Assembly: GCF_900177405.1 (NCBI RefSeq)
Contig: NZ_LT840185.1
Span: 726,001 to 790,000, forward strand
Length of the DNA stretch: 64,000 nucleotides
Direction of reading: 5' to 3'
From: Allosphingosinicella indica
GTDB lineage: Bacteria; Pseudomonadota; Alphaproteobacteria; Sphingomonadales; Sphingomonadaceae
Below, piece after piece: positions 9,655 through 18,938 of the stretch (position 1 is its first letter; the number at the start of each line of letters is the position of its first letter). The position numbers were made by a program, and so were the translations under genes. A model generated the notes under the pieces. That model had not been told where the DNA came from and did no database searches. It worked only from the letters and a program-made list of their open reading frames with translations.

Positions 9655-10431
9655 ATGGCCGAGCCATTCTCCATCGCCGCCGTCAGCGATCAATTGCGCA
9701 TTCTCGGCGTTCGCGCAGGCGGCATATTGCTGGTTCACACGGGCTTCCGCGCAGTGCGCCCGATCGAAGGCGGGATCGACGGCTTCATCGCGGCACTGCG
9801 GGCGGCGCTCGGGCCAGAGGGCACGCTGGTGCTTCCCTCCGCCGGAAACGACGACGACCGCCCCTTCGATGCGGCAGCGACGCCTGCGGACCCGGGGCTG
9901 GGCGCGGTGCCCGAACATTTCCGGTCCATGCGCGGGGTGCTCCGCGGCGAAGACTATTCGGCTTATGCCGCGATCGGGCCGCGCGCGGCCGAGATCGTCG
10001 GCACGCGCTGGACGGTGCCGCCTTCGGCGCCGGGGAGCGCCATCGACGTGATGCGCAAACTCGGGGCGCAGGTGGCGCTGATCGGCTGCAAGCATGATGC
10101 GAACACGATGCTGCATCTCGCCGAGCTGATCGGCGGCGCGCCCTATCGCGTGCCGCGGCACTTCACGCTGCTGGACGGCGGGATGCTCCGCCGCGTCGAT
10201 TATGGCGAGAACGACCATTGCTGCGAAGGATTCGATGCGATGGACGGCTGGCTTCGCGGGCAGGGATTGCAGGCCGAAGGGCCGGTCGGTCATGCGCACG
10301 CGCGGCTGTTCGATGCTGCAGATGCGGTGCGGATCGGCGCGGCGAAGGTGGCGGCGGATCCGCTGATCTTCCTGCACCCGCCCGGCACGGGCTGCGAGGA
10401 ATGTGATGAAGCGCGGGCGAGCGTTTTCTAG
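9655..10431 (+). CDS. AAC(3)-family N-acetyltransferase-like protein
   Basis: 258 residues of Antibiotic_NAT fold: ILLVHTGFRAVRPIEGG near the N-terminus, then GPEGTLVLPSAGN, GAVPEHFRSMRGVLRGEDYSA and AAIGPRA. Classical AAC(3) enzymes acetylate aminoglycosides with acetyl-CoA and carry S-x-H-P-x-x-S before A-x-G; here that motif is changed (GEDYSAYAAIG), so drug resistance is not assured and another amine substrate is possible. The ATG at 9655 is chosen; a GTG at 9625 is in frame. It ends in a CTAG shared with the convergent DUF423 gene. Confidence 0.75.
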   Translation: MAEPFSIAAVSDQLRILGVRAGGILLVHTGFRAVRPIEGGIDGFIAALRAALGPEGTLVLPSAGNDDDRPFDAAATPADPGLGAVPEHFRSMRGVLRGEDYSAYAAIGPRAAEIVGTRWTVPPSAPGSAIDVMRKLGAQVALIGCKHDANTMLHLAELIGGAPYRVPRHFTLLDGGMLRRVDYGENDHCCEGFDAMDGWLRGQGLQAEGPVGHAHARLFDAADAVRIGAAKVAADPLIFLHPPGTGCEECDEARASVF

Positions 10432-10787
10432 CCGCGCGCGAGGCGGAGCGCGGCGAGCGTCCAGCCGGCGATCATCAGCAGCCCGCCGAGCGGCGTCACC
10501 GCGCCCAGCCAGCGGAGATCGGTGTGCGCCATCAGGTAGAGCGAGCCGGAGAAGATAACGACACCCACGCCGATCAGCGCCGCTGGTAGCGCTGGGCGGA
10601 GGATCGCGCCGAGCGCCACCAGCCCCAGCGCGTTCCATATCTGGTAATCGACCGCAGTCTGCCACCAGCCGAGCGCATCCGGCCCGAGCCGCGCCTTCAG
10701 CGCATGCGCGCCGAACGCGCCGAGCACGATGCCGAAGGCGACAAGCACCGCGCCTGCGGCGGCGACGCGCGGCGCGGCGGCATTCAC
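10428..10787 (-). CDS. DUF423 family membrane protein
   Basis: 119 residues, four hydrophobic segments; FGIVLGAFGAHALK, WQTAVDYQIWNALGL and GSLYLMAH..LRWLGAVTPLGG are the conserved parts of DUF423 (YwdK/YgdD-type) inner-membrane proteins, whose function is unknown. The GTG start at 10787 overlaps the stop of the upstream prolyl oligopeptidase as GTGA, so the two are probably translationally coupled. Confidence 0.88.
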   Translation of the reverse strand: MNAAAPRVAAAGAVLVAFGIVLGAFGAHALKARLGPDALGWWQTAVDYQIWNALGLVALGAILRPALPAALIGVGVVIFSGSLYLMAHTDLRWLGAVTPLGGLLMIAGWTLAALRLARG

Positions 10788-12937
10788 TTCGCCGGTTTCA
10801 TGCCGGTGTGCTGGGCGATGAACGCCCACATGTCGGCATATTCGTCAATGATCTTGTCGGTCGGCTTACCCGATCCGTGGCCTGCGCGCGTTTCGATGCG
10901 GATGAGGTGCGGCTGCGGCCCGATGTCCGCCGCCTGCAGCGCCGCCGTATATTTGAAGCTGTGGCCCGGCACGACGCGATCGTCGGTGTCGGCGGTGGTG
11001 ACGAGGATCGCGGGATAAGCCTTACCGCCCTTGATGTTGTGATAAGGCGAATAGGCGTAGAGCGCGCGGAAATCGGCTTCCTTCGAGGGGTAGCCGTAAT
11101 CGTCGACCCAATAGCGGCCCGCAGTCCAGCGATCGAAGCGCAGCATGTCCATCACGCCGACCGCGGGGAGCGCGGCGGCAAAGAGATCGGGCCGCTGGTT
11201 GACGACCGCGCCGACGAGAAGGCCGCCGTTGGAGCCGCCCTGGATGGCGAGCTTGCCACTGGCACTGATGCCCTCGCGGATCAGATATTCGCCCGCGGCG
11301 ATGAAATCGTCGAACACGTTCTGCTTGTTCTGGAGGCGGCCGCCATCGTGCCAGGCCTTGCCATATTCGCCGCCGCCGCGAAGGTTCGCGACCGCGACCA
11401 CGCCGCCCTGCTCCATCCACGCCAGCCGCGTCGGCGAGAAGGCGGGTGTCAGCGAGATGTTGAACCCGCCGTAACCATAAAGCAGCGTCGGCGCGCCCTT
11501 GCCGACGTCCTTCTTGGCGACGACGAACATCGGCACGCGGGTGCCGTCCTTCGAGGTGTAGAAGACCTGGCGGACGTCATAATCGGCCGGGTCGAACGCC
11601 ACCTTGGGCTCGGCCCAGATGCGCGACTGGCCACTCTTGGCGTCGTAGCGGTAGATGGCGGTCGGCGTCGCGAAGCTGGTGAAGGCGTAGAAGGTCTCGC
11701 CGTCCTCCGGATCGCCCTTGAAGCCCGCAGCCGTGCCGATGCCGGGCAGCGAAACCGTCCCCGCCGGCTTGCCGTCGAGCGCGAAGCGGCGAACCTCGGT
11801 CTTGGCGTCGACCAGATAGGTGGCGATCAGCGTGCCGCCGACGACGTTCGCGCCGTCCAGCGTCGCCTTGTCCTCGGGCACCAGATCGGCCGGCACCGGG
11901 TTCGCCGCGGCGACGTCCATCGCCACGATCTTGAGGCGCGGCGCGTCCTTGTTGGTGATCCAGAAAAATCGCGTGCCTTCGTTGCCCGCGAGCGTCCAAT
12001 TGTTCTCCAGCCCCGCGATGAGCGTGCGCGGCTTGGCGTCGGGACGGCTCAGATCGACGAGGGTGATCTCGTAGCGATCGTCAGTGCCTTCGGCGCTGGT
12101 GATCACCAGCCAGCGGCCGTCGTCGGTGACTTCGGCGCTGTGGCCGAGCTTGGGGCGATCGGGCGTCGCGTAGATCAGCCGGTCTTCGCTCTGCGGCGTG
12201 CCGAGGCGGTGGAAATAGACCTGCTGGTTCTCGTTCAGCGCCTGGAATTTCTGGCCCTCCTCCGGCGCCGCAAAGCGCGAATAATAGAAGCCCGATCCGT
12301 CCTTGGCCCAGGCGAGGTTGGAGAATTTGACCCACTCGACCAGATCGGCGCGGTCTTTGCCGGTCGCGACGTCGAGCACCTTGACGGTCCGCCAATCAGT
12401 GCCGCCGTCCTGCACCGAATAGAGGAGCAGCTTGCCGTCAGACGACGGCACCCATTCGGCGAGCGCCGTGGCACCGTCCTTCGACCAGCCATTGGGATCG
12501 ATTAGCAGCCGCGGCGCGCCGTCGATGCTGTCGCGGACGTAGAGAACCGCCTGGTTCTGGAGGCCGTCGTTGCGGGTGTAGAAATAATGGCCGCCCTTCT
12601 TTTCGGGTACGCCGAAGCGCTCATAATCATAGAGCGCACGGAGGCGGTTGCGGAAGGTCTCGCGCATCGGCAGCTTGGCGAGATAGGCGTCGGTGACGAC
12701 ATTCTGCGCATCGACCCACTGCTTGACCGCCGCGCTCTCGCGGACGTCGTCTTCCAACCAGCGATAGGGATCGGCGACAGTGATGCCGAACTGCACCTCG
12801 CTCGTGTCGCTGCGCCGCGTCTCGGGATAAGCGATGGGCGCCGACCTGGCGGCGGATTTTGCGGCCGTCTGGGCGGCGGCGGGCGCGGTCATGGCCGGAA
12901 CGACGGCGCAGGCGAGCAACAGGGCGGCGAGGCGCAT
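10784..12937 (-). CDS. S9 prolyl oligopeptidase family protein, secreted
   Basis: 717 residues with a signal peptide (MRLAALLLACAVVPAMTAPAAAQ), so it should act in the periplasm. The seven-bladed propeller occupies roughly 90-440 and the alpha/beta-hydrolase domain roughly 30-85 plus 450-717. The catalytic set is visible: Ser569 in GGSNGG, the Asp in DTDDRVVPGHS and the His in AGHGSGKP. Such enzymes cut short proline-containing peptides. ATG at 12937 has AGGAG nine bases upstream. It lies between the CNNM gene and DUF423 on one strand. Confidence 0.92.
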   Translation of the reverse strand: MRLAALLLACAVVPAMTAPAAAQTAAKSAARSAPIAYPETRRSDTSEVQFGITVADPYRWLEDDVRESAAVKQWVDAQNVVTDAYLAKLPMRETFRNRLRALYDYERFGVPEKKGGHYFYTRNDGLQNQAVLYVRDSIDGAPRLLIDPNGWSKDGATALAEWVPSSDGKLLLYSVQDGGTDWRTVKVLDVATGKDRADLVEWVKFSNLAWAKDGSGFYYSRFAAPEEGQKFQALNENQQVYFHRLGTPQSEDRLIYATPDRPKLGHSAEVTDDGRWLVITSAEGTDDRYEITLVDLSRPDAKPRTLIAGLENNWTLAGNEGTRFFWITNKDAPRLKIVAMDVAAANPVPADLVPEDKATLDGANVVGGTLIATYLVDAKTEVRRFALDGKPAGTVSLPGIGTAAGFKGDPEDGETFYAFTSFATPTAIYRYDAKSGQSRIWAEPKVAFDPADYDVRQVFYTSKDGTRVPMFVVAKKDVGKGAPTLLYGYGGFNISLTPAFSPTRLAWMEQGGVVAVANLRGGGEYGKAWHDGGRLQNKQNVFDDFIAAGEYLIREGISASGKLAIQGGSNGGLLVGAVVNQRPDLFAAALPAVGVMDMLRFDRWTAGRYWVDDYGYPSKEADFRALYAYSPYHNIKGGKAYPAILVTTADTDDRVVPGHSFKYTAALQAADIGPQPHLIRIETRAGHGSGKPTDKIIDEYADMWAFIAQHTGMKPAK

Positions 12938-12984
12938 GAGCGGCAATCTCCTGAGGTCATGTCGAAAATCCGTCCGCGCAGATG

Positions 12985-14307
12985 TTACGCACGGCGCTTG
13001 CGGGCCACTTCGGCGGCCAGCATCTTGTCGATCTTGCGGCCGTCCATGTCCGAAATCTCGAACCGCCAGCCGGCGAAATTGAAATGCTCGCCCACTTCGG
13101 GAATCCGCTTCAGCACCGACAGCGCGAACCCCGCGGCGGTGGCGTAATCGCGGTCGCCGGGGAGATCGATGCCGAGCTCGTCGGCCATCGTGTCGGCCGA
13201 GACCGACCCCGACACCCACCAGCTCCCGTCGTCGCGCTCGACGAGCGGCGGATCGGTGTCGATGTCGGTGTCGGAGGCGAAAGCGCCGGCCAGCGCCGCC
13301 ATAAGGTCGGCAGGCGTCACCACGCCTTCGAAATGGCCATATTCGTCATGGACGAATGCCATCGGCACTTCCGCAGCGCGGAGCGCGACCAGCGCGTCCA
13401 TCGCGTCGGCGCGGTCATGCACCACCGGCGCCTCGCGCATGAGTTCGCGCAGATCGAGCGCCTTTCCTTCGAGCAACGCCTCGACGATGTCGCGCGACTG
13501 GACGACGCCGACGAGGCGGTCGACCGAGCCTTCGGCGACCGGCAGGCGGCTGTGAGGTGTGTCGAGCAGACACTGGCGGATCGTCTCGGCATCGGCGCTG
13601 GCGTCGATCCAGTCGACATCGGTGCGCGGCGTCATCACCTCGCGCGTCGGCCGATCGGCGAGGCGGACGACGCCGGAGATGATCGCGCGTTCGCTTTCCT
13701 CGAGCACACCGGCCGTAGTCGCCTCGGCGACGACGAGGTGGAGTTCCTCCGCGGTCACCTTGCTTTCCGATTCGCGGCTGAGGCCGAACAGGCGGAAGAT
13801 CGCGCCGCTCGACTTGTCGAGTAGCCAGACCAGCGGCGCCGTCGCCTTGGCGAGCCACTGCATCGGCCGCGCGACCAGGCAGGCGATGGGCTCCGGCGCG
13901 CGCAGCGCGAACTGTTTGGGCACCAGCTCGCCGATGATCAGCGACGCGTAGGTGGTCAGACCGATCACCACCGCAAGGCCCAGCGTCCGCGACAGCTCCG
14001 CAGGCACGCCAAGCGCGGCGATCCGCTCGCCCGTCGGCCCGCCGAGGCTGGCGCCCGAATAGGCACCGGCGATGATGCCGATCAACGTGATGCCGATCTG
14101 AACGGTCGATAGGAAGCGGCCAGGGTTGGCGCCGAGCGCGAGCGCCGCATTGGCGCCGGCCTTGCCCGATTTCGCCATCGCCTTGAGGCGCGGGCGGCGT
14201 GCCGAGACGACGGCAAGCTCCGACATGGCGAAGAGGCCGTTCAATCCTACGAGGAGCAGGATGATGACGACATCGAACCAGGGAAAGGGAGAGGGCGCGC
14301 TCGGCAT
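12985..14307 (-). CDS. CNNM/CBS domain (HlyC/CorC-family) membrane protein
   Basis: 440 residues. The CNNM (DUF21) membrane domain covers about 10-190, beginning FDVVIILLLVGLNGLFAMSELA; a CBS pair follows at about 215-330 and a CorC_HlyC domain at about 345-430. Homologues, often mislabelled haemolysins, are linked to Mg2+ or Co2+ export. It is the first gene of a run with prolyl oligopeptidase and DUF423, 47 bases ahead of the former. Confidence 0.92.
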   Translation of the reverse strand: MPSAPSPFPWFDVVIILLLVGLNGLFAMSELAVVSARRPRLKAMAKSGKAGANAALALGANPGRFLSTVQIGITLIGIIAGAYSGASLGGPTGERIAALGVPAELSRTLGLAVVIGLTTYASLIIGELVPKQFALRAPEPIACLVARPMQWLAKATAPLVWLLDKSSGAIFRLFGLSRESESKVTAEELHLVVAEATTAGVLEESERAIISGVVRLADRPTREVMTPRTDVDWIDASADAETIRQCLLDTPHSRLPVAEGSVDRLVGVVQSRDIVEALLEGKALDLRELMREAPVVHDRADAMDALVALRAAEVPMAFVHDEYGHFEGVVTPADLMAALAGAFASDTDIDTDPPLVERDDGSWWVSGSVSADTMADELGIDLPGDRDYATAAGFALSVLKRIPEVGEHFNFAGWRFEISDMDGRKIDKMLAAEVARKRRA

Positions 14308-14484
14308 GGGCTGCTGACGATTCTCTTAGCGGATAATTCGCGCGGGTGAACGATTATCTTTTCGCGCGTTCTCGGACCCGCCCACGGACAGCCGCCGTTC
14401 AGGCCGCAGGCGGAACAAGCGGCCCGCGACGGGGGTTCTATCGGCTTCCCATCCCGCACATTCAATCTCCGAAGAGGTATGCGT

Positions 14485-15156
14485 ATGCTTACGAAGCGTC
14501 TTTCCGTTGTCGCCGCCGCGGCGGCCCTTCTCACCACCACCGCCTGCGTCACCGATCCCAACACCGGCGAGCAGCGCGTCTCGCGCGCCGCGATCGGCGC
14601 GGCGATCGGCGCCGGCGGCGGCTATCTGCTCGGCGATCTGGTCGGCGGGCGCCGCGACCGCACCGAGCGGATCATCGGCACCGGCGTCGGCGCGATCGCC
14701 GGCGGCGCGATCGGCGCTTACATGGACCGCCAAGAGCAGGAGCTGCGCCGCAAGACCGCCGGCACCGGCATCGAGGTCGATCGCAACGGCGACGAGCTGG
14801 TGCTCAACATGCCCTCTGGCGTGACCTTCGCCTTCGACCGGTTCGACATCCAGCCGCAGTTCCGCCCGACGCTCAACGACGTCGCCGCCACGCTGCAGGA
14901 TTATCCGTCGACGCTAATTGACGTTTACGGCCACACCGACAATGTCGGCGCCGCCGCCTACAACCAGACGCTTTCGGAGAATCGCGCGCGCAGCGTGGCC
15001 GATTATCTGTCGTCGCGCGGCGTGCAGTCGAACCGCATCGCGACGCGCGGCTTCGGCTTCTCGCAGCCGATCGCCGACAATCGCACCGAAGCAGGCCGCG
15101 CCGAGAACCGCCGCGTCGAAATCCGCATCGTCCCGCTAGAAAACCCGCGCGGCTGA
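14485..15156 (+). CDS. OmpA family lipoprotein with glycine zipper (YiaD-like)
   Basis: 223 residues. A lipoprotein-type signal ends LLTTTAC, giving Cys20 as the likely lipidated residue. A glycine-rich zipper (AAIGAAIGAGGGYLLG ... GVGAIAGGAIGAYMD, about 36-80) precedes an OmpA C-terminal domain (about 105-220) with the peptidoglycan-binding VYGHTDNVGAAAYNQ and LSENRARSVADYL. It should sit in the outer membrane and hold the cell wall. ATG at 14485 follows GAAGAGG by seven bases; the ATG six bases earlier is too close to it. Confidence 0.9.
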   Translation: MLTKRLSVVAAAAALLTTTACVTDPNTGEQRVSRAAIGAAIGAGGGYLLGDLVGGRRDRTERIIGTGVGAIAGGAIGAYMDRQEQELRRKTAGTGIEVDRNGDELVLNMPSGVTFAFDRFDIQPQFRPTLNDVAATLQDYPSTLIDVYGHTDNVGAAAYNQTLSENRARSVADYLSSRGVQSNRIATRGFGFSQPIADNRTEAGRAENRRVEIRIVPLENPRG

Positions 15157-15161
15157 TATCG

Positions 15162-15290
15162 ATCCTCCCCTGTGCGAAGCGCAGGGGAGGGGGACCATGC
15201 GCAGCATGGTGGAGGGGCAATACGGACTCAGAATGCCCCTCCACCGCGCTGCGCGCGGTCCCCCTCCCCCGGCTTGGCCGGGGGAGGATT
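15162..15290. repeat. large intergenic inverted repeat
   Basis: Two arms of about 57 bases (15162-15218 and 15235-15290) are inverted copies with a handful of differences around a short spacer. Each arm also holds its own hairpins (CCCCTGTGCG..CGCAGGGG and GGACCATGC..GCATGGT). It fills the gap between the ends of the OmpA-like gene and tadA. It is a mobile-type palindromic repeat and may serve as a two-way terminator. Confidence 0.8.
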
Positions 15291-15292
15291 TA

Positions 15293-15745
15293 TCAGCGCC
15301 GTTCCCGAAAAAAATCGCGGAGCTGTTCGGCCGCCTCGACTTCACCAATACCGGGATAGACCTCGGGCGCGTGATGGCAGGTCGGCTGGGCGAAGAGGCG
15401 CGGGCCGTGCAGCACCGCGCCGCCCTTGGGGTCGGCGGCAGCGAAGTACAGCCGCCCAATCCGCGCCAGCGCGATCGCCCCGGCGCACATCGCGCATGGC
15501 TCCAACGTCACCCACAGATCACAATCGTCGAGCCGCGACGTGCCGAGCGCCGCCGCCGCCGCGCGGATCGCGACCATTTCGGCATGGGCGGTGGGGTCGG
15601 TGTGCCCGCGCATCGCGTTACGCGACGTCGCGACCACGCGATCGCCCAGCATCACCACCGCGCCGACCGGCACCTCGCCGCCAATCGCCGCGTCGCGCGC
15701 GGCATCGAGCGCGATGCGCATCGGCTGGGGCAAAGGGAAGGCCAT
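15293..15745 (-). CDS. tadA: tRNA-specific adenosine deaminase
   Basis: 150 residues of the cytidine-deaminase fold. TadA turns A34 of tRNA-Arg(ACG) into inosine. The zinc site is complete: H54 with the proton-shuttling E56 (TAHAEM) and C84/C87 (EPCAMC). The ATG at 15745 gives the usual length; the frame runs further upstream but without homology. It is divergent from the ureohydrolase gene. Confidence 0.93.
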   Translation of the reverse strand: MAFPLPQPMRIALDAARDAAIGGEVPVGAVVMLGDRVVATSRNAMRGHTDPTAHAEMVAIRAAAAALGTSRLDDCDLWVTLEPCAMCAGAIALARIGRLYFAAADPKGGAVLHGPRLFAQPTCHHAPEVYPGIGEVEAAEQLRDFFRERR

Positions 15746-15822
15746 CGCCCGAGTGTAGGTGCCCACCCCTCCCGCGACAACGGCGGTTGATCGCGGCGGC
15801 CCGAGCGGCTGTAATGAGCGCC

Positions 15823-16716
15823 ATGACGACATGGAAATCGATTGCCGACCTGATCGGCGAAAGCGGCGACGTGGCGATCCTCGGCGCGCCGATGGATGCG
15901 GGATCGGTGACGCCTGGCCGCTGCGACCTTGCCCCCGAGACCGTGCGCAAGGCGCTCAAGCGGTTCAGCACCTACGATCTGGAGACCGGCCGCGAGATCG
16001 CGACGGCGATCGTCGATCGCGGCGATGCGGCGGTGAAGGGCTTGATGCCCGCCGACGGTTTCGACGCGATCCGCGACGCGGTGACCGCCGCCACCAAGGA
16101 TCACGCGCTGACGCTCCTAATCGGCGGCAACAATGCGGTGACGCGGCCGGGCGCGCATGGCCTGGGCGTGCCGCTCGACAAAGTCGGCCTCATCACGCTC
16201 GACGCGCATTTCGATCTCCGCGAGACCGATCAGGGGCCGCGCAACGGCAATCCGGTGCGCTGCCTGCTCGAAGACGGCCTCCCCGGCGCGAACATCTGCC
16301 AGATCGGCCTCGCCCCCTTCGCCAATACCGGCAAGATGCACCGCGATGCGCTGGCGGCGGGGATCGGCGTCTTCACCATCACCGACTGCAAGGTGCGCGG
16401 CATCCGCGCGGTGCTCGACGAAGCGATCGAGCGGCTCGAGCACTGCGAAGCGCTGATGGTCGATTTCGACATCGACGTGATCGACCGCGGCCAGCTCCCC
16501 GGCGCACCGGGCGCGCGGCCAGGCGGCATGAGTGCCGACATGTTCTTCGCCGCTGTCCGCCACCTCGCGTCCGAGCCGCGCGTGCGCGTCGCCGATCTCA
16601 CCGAGTTCGATCCTTCGCTCGACGTCAGCGACACCACCGCGCTCACCGCCGGCCGCTGGGTCTGCGAAATGCTTGCGGGGTTCGAGCGGCGGCGCGCGGC
16701 CGGGTTAAGCCACTAA
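15823..16716 (+). CDS. arginase/agmatinase-superfamily ureohydrolase, atypical first metal motif
   Basis: 297 residues of ureohydrolase fold. The second motif DAHFD (D127, H129, D131) and third motif DFDIDVID (D214-D221) bind the Mn pair in this family, and E261 (LTEFDP) fits the substrate-side acid. The first motif, normally GG-x-H, reads GGNN at 101-104, so a metal-binding His is replaced by Asn. The family hydrolyses guanidino or formimino groups; formimidoylglutamate is attractive because the hut cluster at 51-56 kb lacks its last enzyme, but this is inference. Starts at 15814 and 15823 are both possible. Confidence 0.75.
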   Translation: MTTWKSIADLIGESGDVAILGAPMDAGSVTPGRCDLAPETVRKALKRFSTYDLETGREIATAIVDRGDAAVKGLMPADGFDAIRDAVTAATKDHALTLLIGGNNAVTRPGAHGLGVPLDKVGLITLDAHFDLRETDQGPRNGNPVRCLLEDGLPGANICQIGLAPFANTGKMHRDALAAGIGVFTITDCKVRGIRAVLDEAIERLEHCEALMVDFDIDVIDRGQLPGAPGARPGGMSADMFFAAVRHLASEPRVRVADLTEFDPSLDVSDTTALTAGRWVCEMLAGFERRRAAGLSH

Positions 16717-16781
16717 TACAGCCTTGCGGCCCGTAGCGGCGGGCGGCATCGTGCGCGGCGTGCCATAAAGGGGGATTCGCC

Positions 16782-18902
16782 ATGCGCTCTTTCGCCGCCG
16801 CTCTCGTGCCGCTGCTGCTTGCCGGAACCGCGCTCGCCGAGACGCCGCCGAGCCGACTTGCCGAAGCCGAAGCGCGCGACGAGGCCGCCGCGAAGGGCAA
16901 GGCGCAATGGGGCAGCTTCGGCGTCGACACCGCGTCCGCCGACAAGAGCGTGAAACCGGGTGACGATTTCTGGTCCTACGTCAACGGCACCTGGGCGAAG
17001 ACGGTGGAAATCCCTGCCGACCGAGGCGCGCTCAGCCAGGTGCAGCGGCTCAACGACCTGTCGGGAAGCCAGGTCCGCACGATCATCGAGGAAATGGAGC
17101 CGCGCCGCGCGTCGCTGAGCGGAGACGACGCCCGCGTCGCCGATTATTATGCCACGCTGATCGACCAGGCGGCAATCGACGCCAAGGGCGCGGCGCCGCT
17201 GATGGCCGATGTCGCGACGATCCGCGCCGCGAAGGACCGCGCGGCGCTCGCCGCCGAGATGGGCAAGGCTGCGCGCCAGTGGCAGGGCACGCCGCCGCTG
17301 GGGCGGATGCCGCGCTATTTCCCCGCGCCGGTGGAGGTCGGCATCGGCCAGGATCCCAAGAATCCCACGAGCTATGTCGTCGGCATGGGCCAAGGCGGGC
17401 TCGGCATGCCCAACCGCGATTATTATCTGAAGGACGACGCGGATTCGGTGAAGGCGCAGGCCGCCTATCGCGATCATGTCGCGGCCATGCTGACGCTGGC
17501 CGGCGTGCCGAAGGCCGCGACCACGGGCCGCGCCAAGGCGGTCTATGATTTCGAGCGCGCAATCGCCGAGGCGCACTGGCCGCTCGCCGACAGCCGCGAT
17601 GCCGACAAGACCTACAATCCGATGACGCTGGCCGAGCTCAAGGCGAAGGCGCCGGGGCTCGATTGGGACGCCTATCTCGGCGCCGCGGGGCTCGGCGGGC
17701 GGCCGACCTATATCGTCGGCGAGACGGGCGCCGTCACCGGCATCGCCAAGCTCTGGGCCGCGACACCGCTGCCGGTGTTGCAGGATTGGATGACGGTGCG
17801 CATCGCCAAGGACCGTGCGCTGGCGCTGCCCAAGGCGTTCCAGGACGCCGAATTCGCTTTCTCGGGCGGCGTGCTGGGCGGCGCGACCGAGGCGCCCGCG
17901 CGCTGGAGCCAGGCGATCGAGCTGACCGCGACGGCGATGACCGACGCCGTCTCCAAACCCTATATCGAGCGCCATTTCCCGCCCGCGACCAAGGCGGCGA
18001 TGGACGATCTCGTAGCCAATGTCATCGCGGCGATGGACCGCCGCTTGGCGGGCCTCTCATGGATGACGCCCGAGACCAAGGTGAAGGCGCGCGCCAAGCT
18101 CGCCGCGTTCACGCCGATGATCGGCTATCCCGACACGTGGCGCAGCTATGACGGGCTGCAGGTGGTCAAGGGCGACGCCTACGGCAATTTGAAGCGCGCG
18201 GGGGCGTTCGACTGGGACCGCAGCCTTGCCCGGATCGACCGGCCGGTCGACCGGCGCGAATGGTGGATGATGCCGATCACCGCCAACGCCTATGCCAGTT
18301 TCCAGAACAACCAGATCGTCTTCCCCGCCGGCTATCTCCAGCCGCCGCATTTCGATCCCTACGCCGATCCCGCGGTCAATTACGGCGCGATCGGCTATGT
18401 CATCGGCCACGAGATCAGCCACCATTTCGACGATCAGGGCAGCAAGTTCGATCCCGAAGGCCGGCTCGCGACCTGGTGGACCCCAGCCGACATCGCCGCC
18501 TTCGATGCGCGCAAGGCCAAGCTCGTCGCGCAATATGACGGCTATGAAGCGCTGCCCGGCCTCAACATTCGCGGCCAGCAGACGCTGGGCGAGAATATCG
18601 CCGACAATGCCGGGCTCGCCATCGCTTACGACGCCTATCAGCTCTCGCTGAAGGGCAAGCCCGCGCCGGTGATCGACGGCACGACCGGGGATCAGCGCTT
18701 CTTCATGGGCCGCGCGCAGGTCAACAAGGTCGCCTTCCGCGAGGCGGAATTGCGCAAGTCCGTGCTGTCCGGCGTGCATTCGCCGAGCAAGTGGCGGACC
18801 TGGGCGGTGCGCAACCACGACGCATGGTACAAGGCGTTCGACGTCAAGCCCGGCGACAAGCTCTACCTCGCCCCCGCCGACCGCGTGAAAATCTGGGAAT
18901 AG
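16782..18902 (+). CDS. M13 family metallopeptidase (neprilysin/PepO-like)
   Basis: 706 residues with a signal peptide (MRSFAAALVPLLLAGTALA), so periplasmic or outer-membrane-associated. The N-terminal M13 lid domain spans about 55-440 and the catalytic domain about 490-706. The zinc site is HEISH (H543, E544, H547) with the third ligand E604 in ENIADNAG. The family also shows the ending W conserved in M13 (VKIWE). It cleaves small peptides. Confidence 0.95.
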   Translation: MRSFAAALVPLLLAGTALAETPPSRLAEAEARDEAAAKGKAQWGSFGVDTASADKSVKPGDDFWSYVNGTWAKTVEIPADRGALSQVQRLNDLSGSQVRTIIEEMEPRRASLSGDDARVADYYATLIDQAAIDAKGAAPLMADVATIRAAKDRAALAAEMGKAARQWQGTPPLGRMPRYFPAPVEVGIGQDPKNPTSYVVGMGQGGLGMPNRDYYLKDDADSVKAQAAYRDHVAAMLTLAGVPKAATTGRAKAVYDFERAIAEAHWPLADSRDADKTYNPMTLAELKAKAPGLDWDAYLGAAGLGGRPTYIVGETGAVTGIAKLWAATPLPVLQDWMTVRIAKDRALALPKAFQDAEFAFSGGVLGGATEAPARWSQAIELTATAMTDAVSKPYIERHFPPATKAAMDDLVANVIAAMDRRLAGLSWMTPETKVKARAKLAAFTPMIGYPDTWRSYDGLQVVKGDAYGNLKRAGAFDWDRSLARIDRPVDRREWWMMPITANAYASFQNNQIVFPAGYLQPPHFDPYADPAVNYGAIGYVIGHEISHHFDDQGSKFDPEGRLATWWTPADIAAFDARKAKLVAQYDGYEALPGLNIRGQQTLGENIADNAGLAIAYDAYQLSLKGKPAPVIDGTTGDQRFFMGRAQVNKVAFREAELRKSVLSGVHSPSKWRTWAVRNHDAWYKAFDVKPGDKLYLAPADRVKIWE

Positions 18903-18938
18903 GCTTGCTTTCGCGCAGGCGGGCGCCAAATCGGCGCG

